This document shows, piece by piece, positions 7,848 to 20,737 of a stretch of 64,000 nt of DNA. A model generated the notes under the pieces. It had not been told where the DNA came from and did not search any database. It saw nothing but the letters and a program-made list of their open reading frames with translations. The position numbers and the translations under genes are program-made. The number at the start of each line of letters is the position of its first letter. The first letter of the stretch is position 1. Source of the stretch: Neodiprion pinetum (taxonomy: Eukaryota > Arthropoda > Insecta > Hymenoptera > Diprionidae); NCBI RefSeq assembly GCF_021155775.2, contig NC_060233.1, forward strand, positions 23,787,456 through 23,851,455. The letters are read 5' to 3'.

Positions 7848-10800
7848 ATATAAAGGAACAGTCTGAGAAGCATACGGATTAAACGATTCTAACTGGACAT
7901 ACCTACTGTAGTCTAGTATGTTGGTGAGGCCTTACATCGGCGGAAGGCCGGACTGGAAGCTCCTATGAGTTTACGGTTTACGCAGCCATAATTGCTAACA
8001 TATGCTTGCGTACACCAGTGTTGTCAACTTATCAGAAGCATATTTCTTTGAATGGCGCCAAAACAATTCCTTAGATTTCATATTTACGCGGCACCACAAT
8101 AATTCTTCAGATGTTCTAATGGTGCCAAAATAATTCTTCGTATTTCTCATTCACAAGAGTGTTATTTGACGGTATTGGAACTCAATAAATACAGGAATAC
8201 ATGATATATTTCATTCTTCGCGTTATAATATGAACAATTTTCCTCACAATATATAATGATAAATAGCCAACGAGGTAACACAGAGAGATTTATATCATAC
8301 AATCTGAAATGTAAGTATGAATACATTTGAAACTTTTACTTATGTGATGTGTTTTTATTTTTAATATCTAGGACCACCAATTTGTCTAATAAAGTGCGTT
8401 TGAAAATTGCAGACGCTATCTAATCGGTGAATATGTTCACAGGAACCTCACAATTCGTTGATCTCGGGCCTGTTGTTCTCGATCACAGACCATATTTAGA
8501 GAATTCGCTTTTAGGCAAGAGATTTCGTCAAGGATATTCTGATTCTGGCCCGAACAACAGTATTTCTTATAAAGAAAACAGCTTTTCTTTTTCGAACGGA
8601 CGCTAATTTCTATAGACCTAAAGAAACTTCAGGGTTGTTAACCGCTGTCGTACACCTCGAAGCCGTGGCATAAAACGATCGACACTGCGAGGTGGCGGCA
8701 GCTGGTCCGTTTCGAGAATCGGTAAGCTGGCTGCCGGCTCGGCTGACAATTATCTCGTCGCAATCTTTGTAATCTTTTGTAAAATTTTGTCATTGTTTTG
8801 TATTTTCTCAAGTTTTCTCTGTAAACCTTGAATTCGTTGTAATTTGCCGGATGGATTGCAATGTTTTCAATCACAATTATAATCTTTTTTAAATTCTTTT
8901 GTATTTCGCACGTTATCCTTGTAAACCTTAATTTTCTGGCAATTCTTGTAATCGCTTCCCAGATTACACAAAAGGCAAGAAGCCTGTACGTGCAGTCGAC
9001 GTTTTCAAGTCATCTCTTATTCGACTTTAATCTTGGTAAATAATCGACTTGCGGAGTCGTCTTTCATTTGAAATCTAAAAATTTAACTAATGTAACGTAT
9101 AATTATTATTTTTTTTTTTTTTACCATTTGTACCCACAGTGGCGTCAAGCGTGCGAAGTGTAATGTACAATCAATAATCGCGAAATTATCAAAGAGCTTA
9201 CGACGCGCGGCGGAGGCACTTGTGAAATCATACCTAATTCAGGAAGTTCCAGTTCAAGTGTACTCAAGTGTCTGTGAGTGTTGCCTGTCTGAAGATACTT
9301 CCGAAGCACATGAGAATTATTATTCTAGCTTACTACGCGGCTACGCAACAATCAGGATAAGTTTTTTCTCAATTGCGAAAACCTCTTCTCGCGTGTCTGC
9401 AATATGTTGCTTCCCGTGAATTTGCGGTACACAAACCTCGGGTTGCCAATGAGGACCGTCAGCACCATCAGTGAGGGTAAGTGAGAGAACCGGGAAATTG
9501 TTATTTTGGAAAATAGTTCTTCTGAAAAACGTTAATTGAAGTCTTACCGGCGAATATTTTTTCTGCTGCAAGTTCGCCGTTTTAAGGCCAGAACGGGAAA
9601 GCGACGTCGAAAACAGTCGAAATCTGACGTTTTTTGCACTTACAGGAAGTGCAAATTCGTCGAGATTGTATGGTATGATGTGACTTTTTTCTCATATATC
9701 AGCACTAATGCCCACTAAAGTCTCGCGGTTACCCATTTCTTTTTTAACATTATTACTTTTATAATAAAATATACTGAGAACGTGTCCAAAACACGTGTAT
9801 TTTAAAAGAGAAAATCCACCCTGTTGTCGGCACGGGTTTGAGTTGAGATAAAAATCTGACAAAATTAGGCCAAGGTTTTTGAATTATTTGAAATTAATTT
9901 AGGGAGTATGCCTGAAAAAACCCTAAATATGGGACACCCTAATCTCCACGTTACGCAAAAACTTCCTAAGCCAGTTAAAAGGCTAGACTAGAGAATTTTC
10001 TTCACTAGTCCTATTAAATAAATACAATAGTAGATGGTCACAAAATTTTCCGGAGAATGGTATTCTATGGGTGAGACGGACAGATTAATTTCTACGGTAC
10101 ACTAAATTGTTTTTTTTTGAGTTAGTGATCCTTCTTCAGACGATATTGTTCAAATATTGAGTCAGACTATTTATCTCAATTACATTAATGCAAATAATAA
10201 ATGAAAGAAAGTCTTGATTGCCATAAACCAGACCTGGAAAATATCGTAATCTTAGATCTCTGTAAAGGTGGCATTTGTTATTTTGTGAAAAAGGGCATCC
10301 GGATCGAACCTGTATTCACAGAATTCTATTGCCTGAAAGAACCTTAGGCTAACTTCTATACTTTTTGTTGAAACCGCCGCGCGCCGCCATTGTTTCACTT
10401 TTGATAAAAAAAAAAAAAAAAAAAAAGAATCTTCATAGCAAAATAGCGGCTTTCGTACTGATTAATAATCCTTTTAGAAATTTTATTTCAGACAATATTT
10501 ACGGCCATAATCGTGTACACCGTGAGGACTCCTTTTTTTCTAAGTCATTCTGAGCCTTATAAAATAAAGATAAATAAAATGAAAATAAACGTTTGAAAGT
10601 TTATTTTCTATTCTTCACGAGAACTTCGATTGGGCATACAAAAAATCAGACTGATCATCGTATTTTATCCATCGAAAAAAAAAAAAATCTCGAAAATCAG
10701 CTACTTTTCGATCCGTTACACTAGCATGGTCCCTCAAATTTGTCTATGATGAGACAATCGAGATTGATATTCACCCATATCAAATGTGTATTGAATCTGT

Positions 10801-12295
10801 AACACGGTGATGATTTTATTAATCTGTGGTCGAACGCACGTTTCGCCCCCCGCTTCGTAAGAGGCATCGCGCATCTATCAGGAAGCGCTTGCGCGACGTC
10901 GTCGCGGAACTGACGCGCGTCGTCGGCGACGTCGGAACGCCGTTGACGCTCACTTGAATTCCCGTCGCGCGTCCGTCAGCCAAACCACTCGGTGAGCCTA
11001 GCCAGCTAAGGACGAGCATGTCGGGATTATTTTTGGCGCGTCTTTTTGCGAATTTCATAATAACTTGAAGAATATTTTCCCACCCAAACTTTTCTCCCCG
11101 ATTCAATCGTTCGTCCGTTGCACAAACTCAGTCTTCCTGATAATTTATTAGCGTTTGTTTAAAACTTTTCTTTTGCATTCTTCGCACCTGCATATCAAAA
11201 TCGAATATGGGAGTTCATGACTCGCGGTGTGTTTCGCGTTCAAATCTTCACTTGTTTGTTTTGCATTTGAATCAAGTCACGCGTCCTTATATCACTGATC
11301 GTAATAAATGTATATTGTTACCAGTATAATAAACCTTGAAATTGCTCATCGCTACTAACTTTGTAATTGTACGGAAACTAAAAAAACAAAATTAACCAAT
11401 CCATATCATTATAAGTATGCGGGCTTCTTGCGGTAAAATATTTGAAATTCGTTAGCTGTGGAGCAGTATTGGTATATAACTTAGTTCATAAATGCTGTGG
11501 AATTGAAATCAAGTTAATTTTGAAAACTGTGTAACGTTGTCTTAATAAGAATTGGCGAGAAAAGAAAAAAAAAAGAAGGGAGAATCGATGAGTACTCTGG
11601 TGATGAAGTATTTTGAAGTTGCCGTTTCCCTGATGACGGAAAACCCGGAAGAAAGGAAACGCGTTTAATGTATGAATAAGTGAATGAATATCGCGACACG
11701 CAATAAGACCCTATATGCCCTTGTTCTACCATATCACGCAAACGCTTTTCTTTTCGTTATTATTGTCTTAAATGCCTTTGTCCGATTACTTTACATTGGA
11801 GTGATAAGTTACAAATGATCGAAAGTTTAACTCTCGGAAAGTGAAATAGGAATCAAACTGTTTTACACGACGCACGGAATGGAAGTTTGATCGACGAGCT
11901 ACCCCCTCGGGACGTTCTCCGTTTCAATCACAAGGTAAATTATCAATCGATCACTATTATTTTCCCTAATATTATCAGAATATACATTCCAGGTTATCGA
12001 ATAGAATGAGGTTTTTTCCTTATTATTATTCTTCTGCCGGCTCTTCTATATATTTACGTTCGTTGGATAAAATCATTGAACTCCATTTCGGCTAAAATAC
12101 CAAGCTAATTGATTTGAGTTATATGCCAAATTCGGTCAAATGGTACGTTGGGAGTGACAAGAATGAAACGAAAAGTAGCGATCTGACAATGCAATTTTCG
12201 ATTTCAACGATGTAACTCATGTTATGTTTCATGTGTTCTCCACGTATACTCAACATAAATGAGAGGTCTATTTTTTCAAGATAAAATTTTTCTCT
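7848..12295. other. Non-coding stretch, no gene recognised
   Basis: AT-rich DNA with T-runs near 9108-9121 and a long A-run at 10408-10427. Short open frames such as 8638-8874 (-), 9341-9571 (-) and 11514-11741 (-) have no recognisable domains. A CpG-rich patch lies at about 10830-11010 (listed separately). Confidence 0.5.
10830..11010. other. GC/CpG-rich island
   Basis: Locally dense CG dinucleotides, with runs of GACGTCG and GCGCG, in otherwise AT-rich DNA. A 95-codon open frame covers it on the - strand (10819-11106) but shows no domain. It could be a promoter-associated island or an unrecognised exon. Confidence 0.35.
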
Positions 12296-12560
12296 GGTGT
12301 GTATTAAGTTTGTGTAAAAATTGGCATTCGGATTTTGATGGTAGATTAGCAGAAAATTCTTGTTTTCATGGAAAAGTACGAATTTCGAGCATTTGTTTAC
12401 ATGTGCTGTAATTGCAATAAGTAAATAAACAAAGTTTGAATTTTTTTAGACTCAGAAATATTTCGGGGACCACGTGGTACCAAAAAACTGTTGTTACCAA
12501 AAAAGTAGTTTGAGAAATAAAAATTGATTGAAATGAATTGGAAGGTTAAGGACACAGTGA
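12296..12560 (+). repeat. Partial copy of TTAA-type MITE (family F2)
   Basis: From GTGTGTATTAAGTTTGTG through the AAGTACGAATTTCGA and TACCAAAAAAGTAGTTTGAG blocks it matches the right half of the copy at 39205-39798. The left half and the clean right end are missing. Confidence 0.65.
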
Positions 12561-14097
12561 CATTTTCGTTACAATTCAGTCAAGGTGTACTTTATTAATT
12601 AATGATTTCGCGTTTTGGGCGAAAATATTAATGATTCGTGAAAGACGTTGACGAGTTTGTGTATCATCATAAAAAGCTTATTCAAGCTTTAATTCTCATA
12701 ATTAGGATTTTGTATTGTGATAGAATCTCATTATTATCCACTTCTTAAGTCTTATGTTCATGATAACAAGGGAGTTTCGATGCAGTTAGCACGCAGTTAA
12801 CTGAGCGGCTCAGGCCTAATTACATAGGGACAATAAAATTAAGCTGAAGTGTAAGCACGCCTCAAGCGCGTATTATGCTCTGCCATTAGTTAAAATTTAA
12901 ATTAAGTTCTACTTAAATTCGAGTCAATACGTTGAAAGAGGGTGGGGGTAAAAATATAGAAAGATCGAAAAATTGACGGGCCACAATATCGAATTTTTAA
13001 AGAAGCCAAATCTTAATTCATAGAATTTAAAAATGTTGAAGGTATGGAGAAGTAAAATAATAGGAAGGTTAGAACATAGAACGCCGAACTGTAGAATCAT
13101 CAGAATCCCTCTCGATACTAAAGAATCGTGTATAGAATCTCGATTTTGTCGTTCTATGTTTTGTCGTACTGTATTTCGACTTTTTGTACTTAAAATTTTC
13201 TATACTAGGACTATCCACATTTTTAAATTTTATGAATAGGATTCTTGCGTGTATGAAAATTTAATATTCTGGTCCTTTTGTCGATTGACAATTCTAATTT
13301 CTCACTCCTTACCGAAAAGTAGGCTTCAGCAAGTTTGCATTACGGATGTAATTGCAAAATTGACAGAAGTATAGATAATGCATCGAATTCATCAAAACTG
13401 CGTTCACTCATTCTGAACAAGTTTGCAAAATTTTGCATAGTTTCCATAGTTTATTGTTATTGCTTTAATTTACACCGGATTTATAATTAATATTGACACA
13501 GTCCTTCATCACATGACAGGCCAACTTTTGTAATCTAACAAAATCTACATTTTACATTATTTTTTCGATATTCATCGTAAGCGAGAAAATGTTTGTGGAA
13601 GACGTCGTTAAAATTCAACATAATCTCATACAATTTACTCACAAAGAACGAATATTGAAAATTAAACTAGATTCTGTAAGGTATGAGAAAAAGTCCTCAC
13701 TCGTATAATTTGCATTGGTTCAATTGAACGTCTTAGAGTCAGCAGCGTGTTAATTTTTAGACTATGATCAAAATATTAAGAGATGACTCATTCTTCGCAG
13801 TGAAAATCTGTTTTATTTTGTGAGGAATAAATTGTTAAGGTATTATTTGGAGTAAGCTGTATCGGAAGACCTGACATAATTTAGAATTCACAAAACGACC
13901 AACCAGACTAGAGGTAATGTCATGTCTGTGATTGAATGCCACTGTGAGCACATGTGTCTATGTATAGGATTAAAAGTTACGTATTAGGTACATCGTGTTC
14001 TGTTCAATATGTAAGGCGCGACGAAGAGAACGTATATTATTCTGGAACAGTTATCTGAACCGTAATATCTATGAAATCACATTAGGCGGGTGTAACC
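12561..14097. other. No gene or repeat recognised
   Basis: AT-rich DNA with only short open frames, such as 13033-13239 (+), without recognisable domains. Confidence 0.45.
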
Positions 14098-14710
14098 ACA
14101 CGGAGGGAAAGAATTATTTCAGTCAAGTGATATCGTTTGATTCAAATAAATACTATAGTCAAACGTGGCGAACACGATACTTACTTATTTCACCAAAACA
14201 CTTTTGTCGGACGAAATACTTGTGATTTAATATAGAATTGAATCGAGTCTTTGAATGATCATGCAGACTATCAATTTATTCACGACACAACACGGCGTGA
14301 GTTTCTTGCGATAATGTGAATATTGTGTCAAGAAAATGTGTGGTTGAAATGACTAGAAATTTGATTTAACGCACCTCAATCTGTTGGTTTTAAAAGTATG
14401 AAATTGTCGTATCAGAACAAATTAAGCTTGTTTTGATTCATGCTTTGTTGAGTCAAGAATTCAATGCTGCAATCGTTGAAACAGGTTGTGAAATTTATTC
14501 TTACAAAAATCTTTCGCACTGACTAAACATTACAATTATTCAACTATTGTTGAATCAAGGGTTTCGCTTGACTAAATTATTTTGACAAACTGACCAAATG
14601 GAAATTGTTGAATTGCAGTCATCGTATTTGGAACAAATAAGAGATACTAAATTGAAGGGAACGGACTCCAACAAAATCTATTTTCTTCATTCAAGATTTC
14701 TTTCTATGTA
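14098..14710 (-). mobile_element. MITE family F1, internally deleted copy
   Basis: Starts ACACGGAGGGAAAG and ends in the reverse complement of the other F1 end (near TTCAAGATTTCTTTCTATGTA). Its sequence matches the two ends of the 1.2-kb F1 copies, with most of the middle missing. Orientation is opposite to the copies at 32411, 47492 and 55133. No transposase is encoded. Confidence 0.7.
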
Positions 14711-15641
14711 CGAATATATACTTAATGCAGCTACCTCTTACTCACTTTTGTTTCCAAAATTTGAAACAATTTCGTCATTCAAAAGAGAAGGAAAGTGTGA
14801 GAAACACGCAATGAATGTTTGAAATAAAAGATTTATTGCTCGACAAACTACTGATTTTCCGTCCGACATTAATTATGTATTCCATAACGCTCGCAAAAAT
14901 TCATATCCATGGTAGTCATGTTTTCATTTCTATTTTTAATTCATTCGAAATAAAGAATGCGAGATATTTGCGGGATAATTTCTCTGAAGCGCTGAATTTT
15001 CCGCCAGATCGAGATATAGCAGTGAATGCAGTAATATCCATTACGCTCACGGCGTATTTTACACATGAGAAACCGTGGTGTTCGTGAGTAACGAATCGGC
15101 TGAAAAGTGATATCGCGTGTTTCAAATTTTGGACAATTTTCGGTGTACAATTTCTAAAATCCACGACCCTGAAAATCGTAGAATTGGATAGTATGCCATC
15201 TCAAACAAGATTACTGTCAATTTTCATCTCTTATAGACTAAGTCTGAACAGTTACGTCAATATTCGAAGAGAAGAAATACTTTGTGAACATCGGATATAA
15301 ACGAAAAATAATGGATAGATAACATAAAAATCATCATGGTCTTTGAATGTTTTTATTCATTTTCGTTTACAGTGTATTTACAATTTGAAATACTACGAAT
15401 TAGTATCGCAACTTTCATTGCAGTAATAACACGTAAAAACGTAAAATAGCGTGTTTCTCTTATCTATCAAAGATACTGATATAGTGATACTTACCTCATG
15501 TGCTCACTTCAAATCTTTCAGTTTTTTGTTATAAAATTCTTCATTATGTTTCAATTATCAGTTGTGGCGGACGTCAACAACAGAGAAGAGTAGTAATATA
15601 AGGCCGCTTCTGGCTCAGTAATTTTTAAAGAATTTTAAATT
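14711..15641. other. No gene recognised
   Basis: Overlapping short frames on both strands at 14815-15164 show no domain. Nothing else recognised. Confidence 0.4.
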
Positions 15642-15796
15642 CAGGGATATACTTTAAACATTCCATAATATATCTACAAATAATCTGGAACCAAAAAAAC
15701 TCGGCAGTTGTTACCAAAAAAGTATTTTATTGAATAAAAAAATTTGCAAAGAAAAAGGTGGGACGCTGAGCATCTCAGGGTGCATTAAAGGGTTAA
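15642..15796 (+). repeat. Partial F2 MITE with intact TTAA end
   Basis: Matches the right part of the copy at 39205-39798 (CCAAAAAAACTCG, GTTACCAAAAAAGTA, GCTGAGC) and ends ATTAAAGGGTTAA, the canonical F2 end. The left part is missing. Confidence 0.65.
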
Positions 15797-17027
15797 GGGC
15801 ATGTACCCAAAGGATTATTTTTTCCGAGAACAACATATTTGAAAAATCGATTTTCACAATTCACATAGATTTAGTCGACCCTTTATGTTAAATAATGGAG
15901 ATATTTCTGAAAAGTGGATATCATCGAAGAACAAAGGTTACGTAAGGATTCTGAGTTTAAATCCATAAGGATACCGAATGATTTGAAAAGGTGTTTGATT
16001 TCGATGTCAAAAATTGAGGTTATTTTACGTTACGCGTAAATAATTTCTATGAAAATTGGACGACTTGCCACGTTGGAGGCAATCAAATAATCTTCAAATG
16101 AATGAAAATGAAATTGAATTCTTTTAGGATATATCAATGAACAAACGAACATTGTTCACCTTTTATTGATAGTATGAAAATCTGTTAATTCACACAATAC
16201 CTAAGTCATGCTGTGTTGACAATAGATCTTACTTAAATGAGAGTAGCAACAATAACAATGCGTTCAGGTTATAAGAAAATTAGAAGTAACAATTATTCGA
16301 AATATTAGGTAAACCAAAGTTTTATATGTAGTGCAAATCAACTAAATTTAAACTGCAATAAATACAAATAAAAAATTTCTACACTTAAGGTTGATAAGTT
16401 GACACGGAATAATGGCTGAAGTTTAAATACGTTTGCGTGATTGTGTAAATGCGTGAAAAAAACGCCGGAGCGCTCAGCGTTTCTTCGCTCAATGCGGCTG
16501 ATATGAACTTGGCCAGGAAACATTGAAATATACAATCTGCTCAGATACGAGCTGCAAGCTTCGTACAGGAAGCTGTTATAAAGATATATGTCATTGCAGA
16601 GATTATCAACTCGCCGATCTTTCAACAGGGGAAGTTATTGTAATCTACCCCGAAAATGAAAAGTTCGTTTTTCACTTGAATTCTTTACCCGACGATATCT
16701 CGAGAACTAACAAATGGATTTAGATGATCTTGATTTCAATCGATGTGTTTCATTCCGATTTGGAACTGAATAGATTGCGATTAGAATCGGTCAAGTGGCG
16801 CCCAGGTTATTTGTAAAAGTAATTTTTTTTTTCAACAATAAATGGAAAATGATCAGATCAATTTTAATGAAATTTCATTAATGGCTTCGACTTTGTTTAA
16901 TTTACAACTGATTATTTTTTTAATAAAACTGGCAGACTGCACAAGTTATTTTTTGCAAGAAACCTCTTTTTAAACAGCAGTAACATTAACTAAAATTTCA
17001 AAACATAGTATGTATAATATTATACTG
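15797..17027. other. No gene recognised
   Basis: Two overlapping open frames near 16338-16723 (- and +) lack domains. Otherwise AT-rich with T-runs. Confidence 0.4.
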
Positions 17028-17562
17028 TATATGGGGCAGTCCATAGCATTTCGACCTGTGTCTGACCCTTAACCTCTTGGATTTGCCCCGCGATTTGTTG
17101 TAAGATTGATCTCTCTTTGAGAGGCACTCAATTTTTTTTTAGGCTTTTTTAACACGACTTTAATTCTGAACAATTTTTTAAAACCATTCTATTGATCGAT
17201 ACAATTTAAAAATCTGAAAAATCATGTGTCAGGTATCAACTTTCTTAAGCTTAGAGCCGGAGTATAGAGATTTTTCCTTCTTACTGTTTTCAAACTTTTT
17301 CCGAAAAAAAACATAGTAAATTAGAAGCGGAAGTCATTCTACTATAGATGGCTGCTGAAACAATTTGATATGTCACACAAGATTTTTGAAAATTATTCCA
17401 GATTCTTAATTTGCGTCGATCAATAACATGGTTTTGAAAAATAGTAGAAAATCAAAACCCTGTCGAAAAAATCTTTAAAAAAACAACGAGTACCTTTCAA
17501 AGTGAGAACAATCATAAAGAAAACCGCGGGCCAAATCCGAATGGTATAGACTGTCCCATATA
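17028..17562. mobile_element. Foldback MITE with long inverted arms
   Basis: The left end TATATGGGGCAGTCCATAGC is the near-complement of the right end GGTATAGACTGTCCCATATA. Pairing continues inward through TTTGCCCCGCGATTT / AACCGCGGGCCAAAT, and ACCATTCTATTGATCGA pairs with TCGATCAATAACATGGT. The arms diverge but span most of the 535 bp. TA bases at both ends suggest a Tc1/mariner-type target. No coding capacity. Confidence 0.75.
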
Positions 17563-17756
17563 GATATATCTACATCATCTCTAGTAATTAGTTGTTGCCC
17601 ATCTGTCTACAAACAGCATGGTCCTCATTGTGCTATAGCGATCAAATTAACATTCATATGCATAGATATCGTTCAATTCACGGCTAGATTTACGCTCAAT
17701 GCGGTTTGATTTACCATGTATAAAATCTCTCCTGTTGACTACGTTCATTCATACTG

Positions 17757-17823
17757 TACGGAAGTAAAGGAGTTCTTGAACCAACAAAATAGAATTTGTT
17801 GAAGTCCATTCACTTCAGTCTAT
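17757..17823 (+). repeat. F1 MITE, left-end fragment
   Basis: ACGGAAGTAAAGGAGTTCTTGAACCAACAA... matches the first ~65 bp of F1 copies, then stops abruptly at ~17824. It may be the left half of the copy whose right end is at 21471-21596. Confidence 0.6.
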
Positions 17824-17825
17824 AG

Positions 17826-19070
17826 TTAGGGAGCTGGCTGCCATTTTGGTAAATGATTTGTTCGTCTTTCATATCGATAGGGATGAAAGTTTAGATTAAT
17901 ACAAATCGGTTTGGGCCAGTTAATTAAGGTCCTACATCCGTGCGTTTTTGAGTTACAGCGCTTCAAAATTTTTTTAAAAAAAGGGGGTAATAAATCATGT
18001 GTCCGTGTCTGCCTCTTGGACTGATGGTCAGAATCGTCCTCAGAACGTTGAAAATCCAGAGGCAGACATGCAGGGCCCTGCATTATCACGGGACGTAGTT
18101 GTAAAAATGTAAAAAAAAAGCTCTACTAAATCATTTGTTCGTCGTTCTAGTTGCGTCCATTCAATTCAACAGGACTACCCGAATACAAAAAAAAGTTGGC
18201 AGACATTTTTTACTGATTTTGAGGTGTACCATTATTTGAAGTTCACGCAGAATCAAGAGAAAGTGGGTAGTACGGCTATTTATTGTTGGTATTAATAGTT
18301 TTAGTATTATTATATTGTTCAGTCTTTTTTATTGAATCCAATTAAAAAAATGAAAAAAAAACAGTTTATTACAACGTTAGAAGACGCAAATAAATTTAAG
18401 GATGTATGTCATTGAGCGTCCCAGCCAAAAATTGTATACGATCAGACTTTTCGTACTTTGTTACTTAATAAGAATCTGAAAAAATTAAACAACATTCGGC
18501 AAGCTATGAACAACAATCATCAATAATAATACTGTCCAAAAGTTATTAACAAATTGTTTAAACTAATAATTATTTAACAATTTATTATATATGTATAGGT
18601 ATATACCTGCACATATATCTATGTATGGGTATGCCCCAACTCTCTATGGAGTTATAACGTCCTCACTTTCTTCTCTCTAAGAAAGAAAGACAAACTATAC
18701 AGTTTATTTTATACCTGCGGGACAGCAGGTAACAGATTTAGAACCCGAATTTTTGAAATATGTTTTTATAATTGTTCCTATCGATTGCTTGTATGTAACA
18801 TTAATTATTTTTATTAACATTTTGGAGGCGCAGAATTTTTTACTTGTGGCTTGGCGCGAACGTAGAGTTGAAAAAAAAATTTATATTCAAATGGTCTGCT
18901 TTTGGAAAATCAGGGGTCTGGATGTCTGCCTCTGGATTTTCAACGTTTTGAGGACGATTCTGACCATCAGTCCAAGAGGCAGACACGAACAAATGATTTA
19001 GCACACCTTTTTTTTTACATTTTTGAAGCGCTGTCAATTGACAACTCAGCGCTACCATGGTGGCAGAACA
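17826..19070. repeat. Inverted-repeat element, arms at 17826-18077 and ~18890-19070
   Basis: A ~66-bp block at about 18005-18070 recurs inverted at about 18923-18990 almost without change. Weaker matches extend outward (GGCTGCCATTTTGGTAAATG against ATTTAG...CATGGTGGCAG). Both arms can be read as a related peptide, CLPLDFQR.EDDSDHQSKRQ, 17826-18089 (-) and 18902-19156 (+), simply because they are inverted copies. The centre is AT-rich without a gene. I cannot assign a superfamily. Confidence 0.65.
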
Positions 19071-19150
19071 TTTTTCTGTGGCCCTTCACATTGTTTTTAA
19101 TCGAACAATTCAGGTCTGCCGAGCGAACATTTCATATACTAGTTTTTAAA

Positions 19151-19250
19151 TCATAAAAAAAACTTGTAGTATATTACACCACTAGGGCCGAAACTATGAA
19201 TTTCCTGCACTGCGCGGAGTAGGGCCCGAGGCGAGGCCGAGTGGTGTATA
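19151..19250. repeat. GC-rich hairpin-prone segment left of the recombinase element
   Basis: ATTACACCACTAGGGCC near 19169 is roughly complementary to GGCCGAGTGGTGTATAC ending near 19251. A CCCGAGGCGAGGCCGAG run lies between them. It resembles the end of another DNA element abutting the recombinase element. Confidence 0.4.
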
Positions 19251-20084
19251 CTATTTTTCTTCATAGCCGGTCGAAAGTACGATAGATAAATATGCATATC
19301 CTTTTTTAATGCCTGCCCGACATTTGTGCACGAGCAAAGCGAGTGCTGCTGGTCGGGGGCAGGCATCAAATACAATTATACTGGAAGAAAAATATAAATT
19401 TGAACAAATATCTTTATTAATGAATTAAAATTATAATTATAAATAAATAACAAATATATTATTTATTGTATTAGCACAAATAAGAACGAAATTATTAAAT
19501 TTATATGATAGTACTATTATAAATTATTATTTTTGTCATCTTTCTATTTATCGCAATCGAAATAAAAGTTGTTGATAATATTTCCATGAAATGTACAGTT
19601 TTGATAAAATTACCCGGATTTTGATCAGTAGTTGGATTAAAAGAGATTGATTGTGACGTTTGTTCCGATGATTTTGATCGGATTTTGCGGTAGTTTATTG
19701 TCTTTGTTTTTTGAAAAAACCAAAATTGGTTTTTTTTTTTAAATGACTAGGTTTTATCATTTCTTTATTCCTAGGTTCAAGAATTTTTTTGTTGTTCGCG
19801 GTTCTGAAAAACACCTGTGGTGACTTCGGTATTTCAGGTTCATCAAGTTCATCAATCCTAGCAAGATCCTCATCATCAATTTCAAAATCGTCAGAAAAGG
19901 TGTGAAAGTCTACTTTAACATGTGAAGGTTCATCAGAATTTTTTGGATTTGTTGTTTTAACTGAACAGTCGTTTTTCGCTGAACTTGTTTATGGTTCTGG
20001 ATCAGTTACAGTGGATGCGGCTATACATATAGGTTATGCTTTCATAAATTTTTTCTCGATTTTTCATCGAATTCTCCACATATC

Positions 20085-20215
20085 CTATAAAAAGTTGAAT
20101 AAGATTTTCAGAAACAAAATAAGTATCATTTCAGTACCTATTCAAGAACTAAATATGAATATAATAAACTCATTTTTAACGATCATATTATAAATAATCT
20201 GATTAAAAAAATAAC
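20085..20215 (-). other. Intron 2 of the recombinase pseudogene
   Basis: Donor CAAG|GTTATT (weak) and acceptor TTTTTATAG|GATATG. Splicing keeps the GY codons at the catalytic Tyr and restores a family-like C-terminal helix. Without splicing the frame runs to a stop at 20142. Confidence 0.6.
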
Positions 20216-20654
20216 CTTGTGCAATATTTGTAGATTTCCATCCTCCTAACTGTTTCAGCATTGTTATATTAGCACCTGAGTTAGATAATAATGTCGCGCT
20301 AGTTCTCCGAAAACAATGTCCAGTATACTTTTTAGAGTTAGGCAATTTTAAATAGGATGCTATCAAGTAAGGCGTTTCACCGATTTTATTTCTACCGATG
20401 ACTTGCTTCAGGCATTTTTCATTATAATATTTGATAAAATATCTGTTGGTAAAAGTCTCCTCAGGTCTCAAAGAGCTGTATTGCTTGACCTTGGGATAAA
20501 AATGTTCCCCAATTATAAATTTACGAGGAACATCATTTTTCGTTTCGCTAACAGAAACAAGATACTTATCACCAAGATCTTCGATATTATCCAATTCAAT
20601 TTTACTAAGCTCATCACATCGCATGGCCCCATAAATGCCAAATATAAGAATAAC

Positions 20655-20737
20655 CTGAAATAATAATAATTATTATTATTATAAAGATGAGATTTTGATT
20701 TAGTGAAGAGCTTGATAAAATTAATTTTAAAACCTAC
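20655..20737 (-). other. Intron 1 of the recombinase pseudogene
   Basis: Donor AAG|GTAGGT and acceptor TATTATTTCAG|GTT on the - strand, phase 0. It joins two segments that read continuously as a recombinase core. Confidence 0.75.

Noticed and set aside
9880..9960. Similarity among 9830-9960, 27200-27310 and 60950-61030 (GAGATAAAAATCTGA / TTTGAATTATTTGA blocks)
   Set aside because: Probably a further dispersed repeat, but ends could not be defined well enough to list as an element.
10290..10320. GGATCGAACC motif resembling a tRNA T-arm complement
   Set aside because: No matching D-arm, anticodon stem or acceptor stem could be placed around it.
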